Program-made: the position numbers and the translations under genes | In this document: in pieces, positions 47,778-56,609 of the stretch | Layout of the letters: every line of letters starts with the position of its first letter | How positions within the stretch are numbered: the first letter of the stretch is position 1 | Origin: Chromatiaceae bacterium | GTDB lineage: Bacteria > Pseudomonadota > Gammaproteobacteria > Chromatiales > Chromatiaceae | DNA: 64,000 nucleotides | Reading direction: 5' to 3' | Assembly: GCA_024235415.1 (NCBI GenBank) | Contig: JACKML010000003.1 | Location: 310,001 to 374,000, forward strand | Notes under the pieces: generated by a model | The model's database searches: none | The model's input: the letters and a program-made list of their open reading frames with translations, nothing else | Told to the model about the DNA's origin: nothing

Positions 47778-47863
47778 TCTAATTCCCTTGGCCGTATTTG
47801 GGCTGTCGTCACAGCCCTTCGATGTGGTATCGGTCGATGCCGGCCGGGACTTTAGGGCGGTTT

Positions 47864-48476
47864 TCAGCCGGGTCGCACGGGGCGTTTCGGCCAGTGCAAC
47901 CGTATACTGCCGTCCCTGCTTGATTTTCTGGTGATTGCCGAAGACCTCCTCAAAGGCGCGCGCAATGAACTGGCGCAGGCCGCTGATCACCACCACGTAG
48001 AAAGCGTCCACCCGGCTCCAGGCGCTCGCGGATGTCGTGAAAGAACAGGTAGTAATGTTCCTTGCTGGTCTTCGCCGGCAGATTGGTCACCGCCAGCGTG
48101 AAAGACTGTGGCGGTACATGACGAAGGCCATCACTCAACATCGCGTGCGCATTGTCGATGTGGTTCCGCCGGGCATTGGCGTTCGCGTACTCGACGGCCA
48201 CGAAGTCCTTGTCGACCATCAGGCAGTGCCCGCGTGGCGCGGCCCGGGCGATCGCCAGGCCAAGCGGGCCGTAACCACAGCCGAGGTCGATCGCGCGCTC
48301 GTCCGGCCTCACCTCCAGGTGGTCGAGCAGCAGGCGTGTCCCTCGTCAATCGCTTTGGGCGAAAACAGTCCCCAGGTGGTGTGGAAGGTCAGCTGATGCC
48401 CGAGCAGGGTGTCGCTGAACACGATGTCCTGGCGCAGGCGTTCGATTTCAAAGGGTGGTCTGGTGTTCTTTGTCAT
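47864..48476 (-). pseudogene. RsmC-like class I methyltransferase, frameshifted
   Basis: Joined across frame changes near 48335, 48010 and probably 47870, this gives about 200 residues. It starts MTKNTRPPFEIERLRQDIVF, then VFSDTLLGHQLTFHTTWGLFSP, the SAM motif AIDLGCGYGPLGLAIA, MVDKDFVAVEYANANARRN and VTNLPAKTSKEHYYLFFHDI. The NLPAK motif replaces the NPPF of ribosomal RNA guanine methyltransferases, as in a related RsmC-like group. The ATG overlaps the yqiA stop in ATGA. The left end is estimated from the first stop in the shifted frame. Confidence 0.65.
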
Positions 48477-49035
48477 GGTGCGTTCGTCGGATAGACGCAG
48501 CCAATCGGCGATGCGTGGGAGGTGGTGGGCGAAACCTCGAAGCGGTGGCTGCCACCGGGCATGCTCAGCACATCCTTGCCGGCATAGAACGCTTCGGCGC
48601 GGCGGAAATCGAGAACCTCATCGCCCTGCTGCAGCAATACCAGGTAGCGCTCGTCTGCTGCCAGCTGCTTTCGCTGCAGCCGGGCCAGTGCCGGCAGGAA
48701 ATCCGCGCCGACATCGAAAGCGGCGCCGTCACACCAGCGTGTCTGCGCCCCGAGGTGATCGGCGAGCAATTCATGGGGCCGCACGACCGGGTTGATCAGC
48801 ACCGCGGGCAGCCGTGTTGCTGCGTTCAGGCAGGTGGCATAGAAGCCGCCCAGTGAGGAACCGACCAGGGCGTCGACGGGGTGACGCCGGAGCAGGCCCC
48901 GCAGGGTGTCCATTGCGCGGTCGGGGTGAAACGGCAGGTCGGGCGCGAGGACGCGTTCAACACCGAAATGGCGGCGCAGTTGCAGGGATTTTCTCCCCAG
49001 CCGCAGCTGCCGAACCCGTGGATGAACAGGATCAT
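48473..49035 (-). pseudogene. YqiA-like esterase, two frameshifts
   Basis: Joined across frame changes near 48980 and 48533, this gives about 187 residues of the YqiA/YcfP alpha/beta-hydrolase family. It starts MILFIHGFGSCGWGE, continues LQLRRHFGVERVLAPDLPFHP, the nucleophile elbow LVGSSLGGFYA, INPVVRPHELL, and GSHRFEGFAHHLPRIADWL at the end. The first indel lies in an A-run and the second in a G-run, typical of homopolymer miscalls. The start overlaps the moeB stop in ATGA and the stop overlaps the methyltransferase start. Confidence 0.7.
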
Positions 49036-49770
49036 CGCTGACATACCGGGCAGGCCGGGTCTGCGCGCAGGCGCAGTTCGCGCCATTGCAACCGCAGGGC
49101 GTCTAGCATCAGCAGGCGGCCGCCGAGCGACTCACCAATACCGCTGAGCAGCTTGATGGCCTCAACGGCCTGCATCGCTCCGATGATGCCGACCAGCGGC
49201 GCGATCACCCCGTTTTCGCTGCAGCGCAGTTCTTCCTCGCCATCCTCGGCGTACAGACAGCGATAGCAGGGCCGCCGGGCGGCCGTCGAATACCGTGATC
49301 TGGCCGTCCCAGCGGATGGCGGCACCGGATACCAATGGCGTATGCAGCGCCTGGCACGCCTCGTTGAGGGAGAATCGGGTGGCGAAGTTGTCGCTGCAGT
49401 CCAGTACCACGTCCGCGGCCTCGACCGCCGAGCGCAACGCCGCTCCATGCAGGCGCATGTCGCGCAGTACGAGATGGGTGGTTGGATTCAGCGCCTGCAG
49501 GGTGAGCTGGGCAGAGCGGGTCTTCGGCATGCCGATATGGCGGCTGCTGTGCAGCACCTGGCGCTGCAGGTTGCTCAGGTCCACCTCGTCGTCGTCCACC
49601 AGCTCCAGGGTGCCGACGCCGGCCGCGGCCAGATACATGGCCGCAGGTGAACCCAGACCGCCCAGGCCTATGATCAGTGCCCGGGCACCGCGCAGGCGTT
49701 GCTGGCCTTCGATCCCGAATTCCGGGAGCATGATCTGGCGGCTGTAACGCAACAGTTCATCGTCTTCCAT
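49032..49770 (-). pseudogene. moeB: MoeB/ThiF-type adenylyltransferase, one frameshift
   Basis: Joined across a frame change near 49270, this gives about 246 residues, the usual length. It starts MEDDELLRYSRQIMLPEFGIEGQQ, then the nucleotide motif LIIGLGGLGSPAAMYLAAAG, DDDEVDLSNLQRQVL, and DCSDNFATRFSLNEAC. The zinc CxxC pairs appear only after the frame change: CYRCLYAE and CPVCQR. It adenylates the C-terminal glycine of a ubiquitin-like sulfur carrier (MoaD or ThiS). The indel sits in a GC repeat. Confidence 0.75.
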
Positions 49771-49835
49771 CGGGAGGTTGCAGCATCTTGAATGAGTGGT
49801 TCGTGGCTGGCGGCCGGCGAGCGGCAAACGCCGGG

Positions 49836-50246
49836 TCAGAGGTAACGCCGCCAATGCTCCGGCCGGTCGTCCTGGCAGCCATGATCGCGCTTGCGATAAC
49901 GATTCACGAACACCTTCTGTGTGCAGTTGCTCTCGCCCTTGGCGCAACCCAGGTTGGCACGCTGCGTCTCTTCGGTGTAGTGGAACAGGGCGCGACGGAT
50001 CTTGTACTTCAGTCGGTTGTCGAGATGGAAGCCGTTTTGCTCCAGCAATGCCTCGATATCGGCCAGGCACACCACGAGCAGGTGGTAATGCACTTCGATC
50101 AGCCCGGTACTGAGGGTCTCGACGTGCCGGACACCGTCGACTTCGACCAGCAGTGCGGCCGCCGATCCCGCCTGATCGGGATCCGGGTGCAGGGTGCAAA
50201 ACGCGATCTCGCGTCTCTTGAACAGGCTGTCGCCTTGCGTTTCCAT
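49836..50246 (-). CDS. Hypothetical protein between prmC and moeB
   Basis: This predicts 136 residues from the ATG at 50246. It has KRREIAFCTLHPDPDQAGSAAALL, a central hydrophobic VHYHLLVVCLADIEALLEQ, and a basic Cys-containing end (LGCAKGESNCTQKVFVNRYRKRDHGCQ, WRRYL). There is no signal peptide. I do not recognise the family; the pattern of Cys and basic residues may bind nucleic acid or metal. The frame continues upstream into prmC, so the start is uncertain and an indel may obscure the boundary. Same strand as both neighbours. Confidence 0.5.
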   Translation of the reverse strand: METQGDSLFKRREIAFCTLHPDPDQAGSAAALLVEVDGVRHVETLSTGLIEVHYHLLVVCLADIEALLEQNGFHLDNRLKYKIRRALFHYTEETQRANLGCAKGESNCTQKVFVNRYRKRDHGCQDDRPEHWRRYL

Positions 50247-50322
50247 GGGGGCAATGCTGTGCTGAAAGGCCGTATCGGTCAAGGGGATTACCCCGTACCC
50301 GGTTGTGCGCCCGGGCTGCGAA

Positions 50323-51153
50323 TCGGCCGCCGCAATGGCGGTTATGCCCTGCCAGATCACGCTGTGAACTCACCTGGTCGAACCCGCGCTGGCGCAGCAG
50401 TGCGGCCACCTGGTCGCCTTGGTCTGCGCCGTGCTCCAGCCACAGCCAGGCGCCGGGTGGGAGATACGCGGGTGCGGTGTCGATGATGTGTCGAATCGCG
50501 TCCAGCCCGTCGGTCCCCGATACCAGTGCCTGTGATGGTTCAAAGCGCAGGTCGCCACGTTCCAGGTGGCGGTCGCCGATGGCGATATAAGGCGGATTGC
50601 TCAGGATCAGGTCGAAGCGCGGCTGCGTGGGCAGTGCGGCGAACCAGTCGCTCAGCAGGAACTCGATGTGGCCCAGCCCGAGGTAGTGGGCGTTGCGCCG
50701 CGCAATATCGAGCGCGCCGGCCGAGGCATCGACTGCGGTGATCTGCCAGTCCCTGCGTTCGGCGGCGAGGGCCAGCGCGATTGCGCCGCTGCCGGTACCA
50801 AGGTCCAGCACCCGCGCGCGCGGCGGCAGGTCGAGTCCGAGGGCAATCTCGATCAGGTGCTCAGTCTCCGGTCGCGGTACCAGGGTGTCGCGGCTGACGC
50901 CAAGACGCAGTGACCAGAACTCACGTTCGCCAGTCAGGTGGGCGATCGGGTGCCCGGCAGCGCGCTGTGCAACCAGCTGCTCGAATTGCAGGACCTGTTG
51001 CGCATCGGGGACATGCTCAGGCCAGCCGTAAAGCCAGCTGCGGTCACGGCCCAACACGTGCGCCAGCAGCACCTGGCTGTCGAGTAGCGCGTCGTCCGAG
51101 CTTGTCTCCAGTGTCTTGCGTGCGCGGTCCAGCAGCTCGCGCAGCGTATTCAT
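50323..51153 (-). CDS. prmC: Release factor glutamine methyltransferase, 3' end unclear
   Basis: About 277 residues of PrmC (HemK) are visible: [45 protein letters not shown], the SAM site [16 protein letters not shown], and the catalytic NPPY at residues 186-189, ending [12 protein letters not shown]. It methylates the GGQ glutamine of release factors 1 and 2. Its start overlaps the prfA stop in ATGA, the usual arrangement. No stop follows at the expected place; the frame runs on to 49162 through DNA that does not look coding in this frame. I therefore give the coordinate of the last family-like residue and suspect a missing or extra base. Confidence 0.88.
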
Positions 51154-52229
51154 TCGGCGCCGAGGGCCGCCAGCTGTTCGGCCTGGTACTCGTGGGTCAA
51201 GGGGTCGAGCAACTGGTCCAGAGCGCCTTCCATGATCTCGTCGAGCTTGTACAACGTCAGGTTGATGCGATGATCGGTGAGCCGGTTCTGCGGAAAGTTG
51301 TAGGTGCGGATGCGTTCGGAGCGATCGCCGCTACCGACCTGCAGGCGCCGGTCTTCGGCGCGGCTGGCTGCGGCACTGGCGCGTGCAGCGGCCAGCAGGC
51401 GCGACTGCAGCAGCGACATCGCACGTGCCTTGTTCTTGTGTTGCGAGCGTTCGTCCTGGCATTCGACCACGACGCCGGTGGGCAGATGGGTGATGCGCAC
51501 CGCTGAATCCGTGGTATTGACGTGCTGGCCTCCGGCCCCGGACGAGCGGTAGGTGTCGATGCGCAGGTCGTTGGGATTGATATCGAACTCATCGACGGCC
51601 TCGGCCTCGGGCAGCACTGCGACGGTGCAGGCCGATGTGTGAATGCGGCCTTGTGCCTCGGTCTCCGGGACGCGCTGCACGCGGTGTGCACCGGATTCGA
51701 ATTTCAGTCGCGAGTAGACGTCTGCGCCAATGATTCTAACGACCACCTCCTTGTAGCCGCCGTGTTCACCGATACTCTCGCTGATCATCTCGGTCTTCCA
51801 GCGCCTGCGCTCGGCGTAACGCAGGTACATGCGCAGCAGGTCGCCGGCGAACAGCGCAGCCTCGGCACCACCGGTGCCGGCCCGCACCTCGAGATAGATG
51901 TTGCGCTCGTCGTTAGGGTCGCGTGGCAGCAGCAGGCGTTGTAGCTCGGGCTCCAGTTCACGCAGCGTGGCACGCGCATCCTCGCAGGCGTCCTCGGCGA
52001 GCTCGGCCATTTCCGGATCGGCCAACATGGCCTCGGCACTGCGCAGTTCATCCTCGGTGCCGGCATAACGCTGATAGCACTGGCCGACGGGTTCGAGTTG
52101 CGCGTACTCGCGGCTGAGGTCGCGAAAGCGGTTGGTATCGGCCTGCACGTCCGGGTCGGTGAGGAGTACGGCAATTTCCTGGAAACGCTCGCTGATCTGT
52201 TCGAGTTTGTGGCGGATACTGGATTTCAT
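51150..52229 (-). CDS. prfA: Peptide chain release factor 1
   Basis: This predicts 359 residues. The peptidyl-tRNA hydrolysis motif GGQ lies in [25 protein letters not shown], and [52 protein letters not shown] are family blocks. It recognises UAA and UAG stop codons. The start at 52229 ([11 protein letters not shown]) gives the normal RF1 length. The hemA-prfA-prmC order is conserved across gammaproteobacteria. Confidence 0.97.
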   Translation of the reverse strand: MKSSIRHKLEQISERFQEIAVLLTDPDVQADTNRFRDLSREYAQLEPVGQCYQRYAGTEDELRSAEAMLADPEMAELAEDACEDARATLRELEPELQRLLLPRDPNDERNIYLEVRAGTGGAEAALFAGDLLRMYLRYAERRRWKTEMISESIGEHGGYKEVVVRIIGADVYSRLKFESGAHRVQRVPETEAQGRIHTSACTVAVLPEAEAVDEFDINPNDLRIDTYRSSGAGGQHVNTTDSAVRITHLPTGVVVECQDERSQHKNKARAMSLLQSRLLAAARASAAASRAEDRRLQVGSGDRSERIRTYNFPQNRLTDHRINLTLYKLDEIMEGALDQLLDPLTHEYQAEQLAALGAE

Positions 52230-52307
52230 CGTCAATGGCTGTCGCCGGGTGGGTGAAACGGGGCATGGATCCGCCACGCCGATTGGCGTGGCGCTGTGTG
52301 CAGCCTG

Positions 52308-53579
52308 CTAGTGCTTGCCGGTATCGCCGTGGCCGAGCTGAAACAGGGCGTTGGCCGCCTCGAGCAGTTCGTGCCGGCCGGTGCTGCCGGCCTCGCGCAG
52401 CTGGGTGCTCGGTGTGTGCAGCAGCTTGTTGGTCAGGGCCTGGGCGAGGAAGTTCAGCGCCTCTTCGGGCGGCTTGCCCGACTCGACCATGCGCAGTGCC
52501 TTGGCCAGTACCTCGTCACGGATCTCGCAGGCCTGGCGGCGATAGTCCTGGATCAGCCCTACCGCATCGAGCGAGCGCATCCAGGCAATGAAGTCGTCGA
52601 CCTGGAACTGGATGATCTCTTTCGCCTGTTCGGCCGCCTCCTGACGCGAACGCAGATTGCCCTGGATCACCTCGTCGAGGTCGTCGACGGTGTACAGGTA
52701 GACGTCCTCGAGATCGGCCACCTCGGCCTCGATGTCGCGTGGTACCGCAATGTCGACCATGAAGATCGGCTGGTGACGCCGCCGCTTCAACGCGCTTTCC
52801 ACGGTGCCCTTGCCAAGGATGGGTACCGGGCTGGCGGTCGATGCGATCACGATGTCGGCGTCGGCCAGATGCGAGGGGATTTCCGTGAGGCTGATAGCGT
52901 AGGCATCGAATTGCTCGGCCAGTTCCTGCGCACGAGCAATGGTCCGGTTGGCGACGATGATGCGCCCGATGCCGTTCTGTACCAGGTGTCGCGCGGCGAG
53001 CTCGATGGTCTCGCCGGCGCCGATCAGCATCGCGGTCTGCTGGGACAGATCGGAAAAGATCTGGCGTGCCAGGCTGACTGCGGCAAACGCGACCGATACC
53101 GGGCTGTCGCCGATCGCGGTATCCGTGCGCACCCGCTTGGCGGTGGAGAACGCGTGCTGGAAGAGCCGGGTCAGCATCTTGCCGCAGCGTCCGGCGTCGC
53201 TCGCTGTCTGAAAGGCGCTTTTGACCTGACCCAGAATCTGCGGCTCGCCGAGCACCAGGGAGTCGAGGCCGCTGGCGACCGACAGCAGGTGGTCGATCAC
53301 ACGGCGTCCTTCGTAGGCGTACAGGTAGGGCGCGATGTCCTCAACCGCCAGCCCGTGGAACCCGGCCAGCCACTCGCGGGTCAACTCGATTGAATCGTCG
53401 CTCGCGTGACAGTACAGCTCGGTACGGTTGCAGGTCGACAGGATGACGGCCTCGTGCACGCCCGGCAGCTCGGTCAGGCTGCGCAGCGCTGCCACGACGA
53501 TATCTGGCCCGAACGTGATGCGTTCGCGGATACTAACCGGGGCGGTCGTATGGTTGAGTCCGATGGCGAGCAGCGGCAT
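52308..53579 (-). CDS. hemA: Glutamyl-tRNA reductase
   Basis: This predicts 423 residues. The catalytic Cys50 is in ILSTCNRTELYC; other blocks are LGEPQILGQVKSAF, the NADPH motif MLIGAGETIELAARHL, IIVANRTIARAQELAEQF, FMVDIAVPRDIEAEV and the C-terminal dimerisation helices. It reduces Glu-tRNA(Glu) to glutamate-1-semialdehyde, the first step of tetrapyrrole synthesis. The ATG at 53579 gives the family start MPLLAIGLNH. Divergent from the TPR lipoprotein gene. Confidence 0.96.
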   Translation of the reverse strand: MPLLAIGLNHTTAPVSIRERITFGPDIVVAALRSLTELPGVHEAVILSTCNRTELYCHASDDSIELTREWLAGFHGLAVEDIAPYLYAYEGRRVIDHLLSVASGLDSLVLGEPQILGQVKSAFQTASDAGRCGKMLTRLFQHAFSTAKRVRTDTAIGDSPVSVAFAAVSLARQIFSDLSQQTAMLIGAGETIELAARHLVQNGIGRIIVANRTIARAQELAEQFDAYAISLTEIPSHLADADIVIASTASPVPILGKGTVESALKRRRHQPIFMVDIAVPRDIEAEVADLEDVYLYTVDDLDEVIQGNLRSRQEAAEQAKEIIQFQVDDFIAWMRSLDAVGLIQDYRRQACEIRDEVLAKALRMVESGKPPEEALNFLAQALTNKLLHTPSTQLREAGSTGRHELLEAANALFQLGHGDTGKH

Positions 53580-53721
53580 GGTGGCCTTGTCGGCGCTGGA
53601 AAGAGGTAGAAATTTTGAGATATCAAAGAGTTGAATGCAAGTCCCGGCTGCGCTTGTCCAACAGATCCAGATCGCGATGCCGGCGCTTGCGCGCAAACGG
53701 CGATCCGTTAACCTTAGCAGC

Positions 53722-55473
53722 GTGAAAATTCTGACCATCAGCCTGGCTATCGTGTTGTTGCTTGCCGTCCAGGGCTGTCAAACCTTAAAGCAGACAGAAA
53801 TCTCCCCAGGTGCCGCAGCGGATGTATCCGGAACGCCGGCGCCGGTGCTGCCGTTCGCCGAACCGGCCCCGGTGGCGCGCGAACTCGACGAAGACCTGGT
53901 GTTCAGCTACCTGGTCGGCGAGATCGCGGCACACCGTGGCGAGCTGCGCCTGTCGCAGGCGCACTATCAGCACGCCGCGATACTGGCCCGCGATGCCTAC
54001 GCGGCGGAGCGTGCGACGCGCATCGCGCTGCACCTGAAGGACTATCAGGCGGGCCTGGCGTCGGCGCGGCGCTGGGTGGAACTCGCGCCCAACGACATCA
54101 CGGCGCGGCAGCTCGCCGCGGTGCTGTTCATGCGCAACAAGCAGCTGGATGCGGCCGGTGAGCAACTCGATGCCCTGGTGAAGATCGCCGATGCGCGCGG
54201 CAGTGACGGATTCCTGCAGGCGGCGAGCGCCCTCAGCGTCGAAAGCGATCGCGTCAGTGCCGAACTTCTGATGCAGCAGTTGCACGAGCGCCACGCTGAT
54301 GATGTGCGATCGCTGTATGCGGTCGCGGTACTGGAGACCGCGCAGCGGCGTTTCGGCGAGGCGGAGACCCGGCTGCGCGCGGTCACCGAGCGCAAGCCCG
54401 ACTGGGAACAGCCGCGGGTGCTGCTGTCGCGCGTGCTGGTGGCACAAAATCGGCGTGACGAGGCCCTGGCCTTCATAGACGAGAGCGTCCGGCGCTACCC
54501 GCAGAGCGTCCTGTTGCGCACGACCTACTCACGACTGCTGGTCGATGCGGCCGATTATCCACGCGCCCTGGAACAGTTTCGTGCCCTGCATCGGCTGGCG
54601 CCGCAAGACGACGAGTTGGCGTTCGGCTACGCGATGCTGGCGACGCAGCAGGAGCAGTGGGCCGAGGCGCGGCCATTGTGGCAGGCGCTGCGTGGCAGTT
54701 CGGAGCGGCGCGACGAGGCGAGTTACTACCTGGCGCAGATCGAGGAGCGGGCTGGCAACGACGAGTTGGCAATCGGACTGTACCGGTCGGTCGGTGGGAG
54801 CGAGCTGAAGGTCGATGCGGTGATGCGCATGGCGCAGGTCCTCGGCCGCAGCGGCCGCCTGGCGGAAGGCCGTGAAGGGCTGCAGCAGGCGCGCATCTCC
54901 AATCCGGGACGGGCCACCGACCTGTATATCACCGAGACCCAGCTGGTGCAGAAGTATGGCGAAGAGATGGAAGCCCTGGCTCTATACGATGCGGCGATTG
55001 CGGCTTTTCCCGACGACCATGACCTGCGCTACAACCGCGCCCTGTTCATCGTCGAGCTCGGTGATTTCGAGGGCATGGAGCGTGATCTGCGACGCCTGCT
55101 CGACGAAGACCCCGATCACGCAGAGGCACTGAATGCGCTGGGCTACACGCTGGCCGATCGCAACGAGCGTCTGGATGAGGCCTTCGCGTTGGTGTCGCGA
55201 GCCTTGAAGCTGCGTCCCGACAGTCCGGCGGTACTCGACAGCATGGGCTGGGTGCTTTACCGGCAGGGTGACCTCGAACAGGCGGCGGTCTACCTGCGGC
55301 GCGCGCTGGACCTCAGCCAGGATGACGAGATAGCCGCCCACCTCGGCGAGGTGCTGTGGGTGAGCGGCAGGCAGGCAGATGCCAAAACGGTGTGGCGTCA
55401 GGCGCTCGGGCATGCGCCGGACAGTGACAAGATCCGTGCGGTCGTTCAGAGGCTGCAGGCCGGTCTGCAATGA
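53722..55473 (+). CDS. TPR-repeat lipoprotein in the lolB position
   Basis: This predicts 583 residues from GTG at 53722, with a lipoprotein signal (VKILTISLAIVLLLAVQGC, Cys19). The mature chain is almost wholly tetratricopeptide repeats, for example DEALAFIDESVRRYPQSVLL, LYDAAIAAFPDDHDLRYNRAL, DSMGWVLYRQGDLEQAAVYLRRAL. It should be an outer-membrane-anchored scaffold. An ATG 45 bp upstream (53677) is an alternative start with a more basic N-terminus; neither has a good ribosome-binding site. It sits between hemA and ispE, where lolB usually lies, and overlaps ispE by 4 bp. Confidence 0.82.
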   Translation: MKILTISLAIVLLLAVQGCQTLKQTEISPGAAADVSGTPAPVLPFAEPAPVARELDEDLVFSYLVGEIAAHRGELRLSQAHYQHAAILARDAYAAERATRIALHLKDYQAGLASARRWVELAPNDITARQLAAVLFMRNKQLDAAGEQLDALVKIADARGSDGFLQAASALSVESDRVSAELLMQQLHERHADDVRSLYAVAVLETAQRRFGEAETRLRAVTERKPDWEQPRVLLSRVLVAQNRRDEALAFIDESVRRYPQSVLLRTTYSRLLVDAADYPRALEQFRALHRLAPQDDELAFGYAMLATQQEQWAEARPLWQALRGSSERRDEASYYLAQIEERAGNDELAIGLYRSVGGSELKVDAVMRMAQVLGRSGRLAEGREGLQQARISNPGRATDLYITETQLVQKYGEEMEALALYDAAIAAFPDDHDLRYNRALFIVELGDFEGMERDLRRLLDEDPDHAEALNALGYTLADRNERLDEAFALVSRALKLRPDSPAVLDSMGWVLYRQGDLEQAAVYLRRALDLSQDDEIAAHLGEVLWVSGRQADAKTVWRQALGHAPDSDKIRAVVQRLQAGLQ

Positions 55474-56303
55474 CCGAGGTTGCCTGGCCGGCCCCGGCCA
55501 AGCTGAACCTGATGCTGCGCGTGGTCGGCCGCCGGACGGACGGTTACCATCTTTTGCAGACTGTTTTTCAGTTCATCGACCTTTGTGACGAACTGTCGTT
55601 TCGCGTGCGCGATGACGGCGAGGTGCGGCGGGTCAATGACGTGGAGGGTGTTCCGGCCCACATTGACCTGACAGTGCGGGCTGCCAATCTGCTGCGCAGC
55701 GAAGCCGGGTGCGCGGCCGGTGCTGACATCCGGGTGGAAAAGCGTATCCCGCTGGGTGGTGGCCTCGGCGGCGGCAGTTCAGACGCAGCCACCACGCTGG
55801 TTGCGCTGAACCAGCTGTGGGGTTGTGGCCTGGATAGCCCCCAGCTGATGCGTCTTGGTCTGCAACTCGGCGCCGATGTGCCGATTTTCGTTCACGGACA
55901 TGCCGCGTGGGCCGAGGGCGTTGGTGAGCAGTTCACCGACATCGAGCCGATTACACCCTATTATCTGCTGCTCGCTCCGGCCGCCCATGTGGATACCGGC
56001 AAGATCTTCCAAGACCCGGAATTGACAAGGAATTCTCCCAGAATCACAATACGCGACTTTCTCGCCGGGACGCACGGCAACGATTGCCTGGCGGTGGTGA
56101 GGCGGCGCTACCCGGAAGTCGCGGCCGCATTTGACTGGCTGGCGGACAAGGCCGAGGCGAGGCTCACCGGCACCGGCGCCTGCCTGTATGCCGCCTGTGA
56201 ATCGCGCGCAGAGGCGGAGGACTTGTGGCGGCAACGGCCTGATGGCCTGGCCGGATTCGTCGTCCGTGGGGTGAATCGCTCCCCATTGCTCGATGCGTGC
56301 TGA
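55470..56303 (+). CDS. ispE: 4-diphosphocytidyl-2-C-methyl-D-erythritol kinase
   Basis: This predicts 277 residues of the GHMP kinase family. WPAPAKLNLMLRVVGRRTDGYHLLQTVFQF is the substrate-binding N-terminus, VEKRIPLGGGLGGGSSDAATTL the glycine-rich ATP loop, and LTGTGACLYAAC the third GHMP motif. It phosphorylates CDP-methylerythritol in the MEP isoprenoid pathway. It overlaps the TPR gene stop by 4 bp and is followed by tRNA-Gln and prs, the usual order. Confidence 0.95.
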   Translation: MTEVAWPAPAKLNLMLRVVGRRTDGYHLLQTVFQFIDLCDELSFRVRDDGEVRRVNDVEGVPAHIDLTVRAANLLRSEAGCAAGADIRVEKRIPLGGGLGGGSSDAATTLVALNQLWGCGLDSPQLMRLGLQLGADVPIFVHGHAAWAEGVGEQFTDIEPITPYYLLLAPAAHVDTGKIFQDPELTRNSPRITIRDFLAGTHGNDCLAVVRRRYPEVAAAFDWLADKAEARLTGTGACLYAACESRAEAEDLWRQRPDGLAGFVVRGVNRSPLLDAC

Positions 56304-56327
56304 AGGAGCGGGGCTGAAAGAGTTTTT

Positions 56328-56403
56328 TGGGGCGTGGCCAAGTGGTTAAGGCACCGGACTTTGACTCCGGTACTCGTAGGTTCGAATCCTACCGCCCCAG
56401 CCA
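56328..56403 (+). tRNA. tRNA-Gln (anticodon TTG)
   Basis: The acceptor stem TGGGGCG pairs with CGCCCCA, discriminator G56400, and CCA is encoded at 56401-56403. The anticodon stem CCGGA/TCCGG closes the loop CTTTGAC, giving TTG for Gln. D arm (GGCCAAGTGGTTAAGGC) and T arm (GTAGG-TTCGAAT-CCTAC) are intact. With GatCAB encoded in the same window, this tRNA may be charged first with Glu and then amidated. Confidence 0.97.
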
Positions 56404-56586
56404 AATTGAAAGCGGCCGCACGGCGGCCGGGCACCGGGGGTGCATGGCGGTAGGATGAGAACCGTAAGGTTCGACGCAGGCGCGTAGCGCCGGAGAACGT
56501 CGCGCGAAGCGCGGCGGCCCGGAGGGCGAGGGCGCAGCCCGAGTAATCCTACCGCCCCAGCCAAATTGAAAGAGGCCGCTCGGCGG
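56385..56586 (+). repeat. tRNA-Gln 3'-end duplication with structured insert
   Basis: A 42-bp direct repeat occurs at 56385-56426 and 56545-56586 with two mismatches. It starts in the tRNA T arm, includes the acceptor 3' strand and CCA, and runs into the 3' flank. Between the copies, GGCGGTAGGAT (56446-56456) is the exact reverse complement of ATCCTACCGCC (56546-56556) and encloses four small hairpins: GAACC-GTAA-GGTTC (56459-56472), GGCGC-GTA-GCGCC (56479-56491), CGCGC-GAA-GCGCG (56501-56513) and GGGC/GCCC (56524-56540). The layout suggests a tRNA-derived or tRNA-associated repeat element. No integrase lies nearby. Confidence 0.8.
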
Positions 56587-56609
56587 TCGCCGATAGATGA
56601 CGGGAGTCC

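Noticed and set aside
56328..56586. Integration site of a mobile island at tRNA-Gln
   Set aside because: The two copies of the tRNA 3' end lie only 160 bp apart, with no integrase, phage or transfer genes between or beside them.
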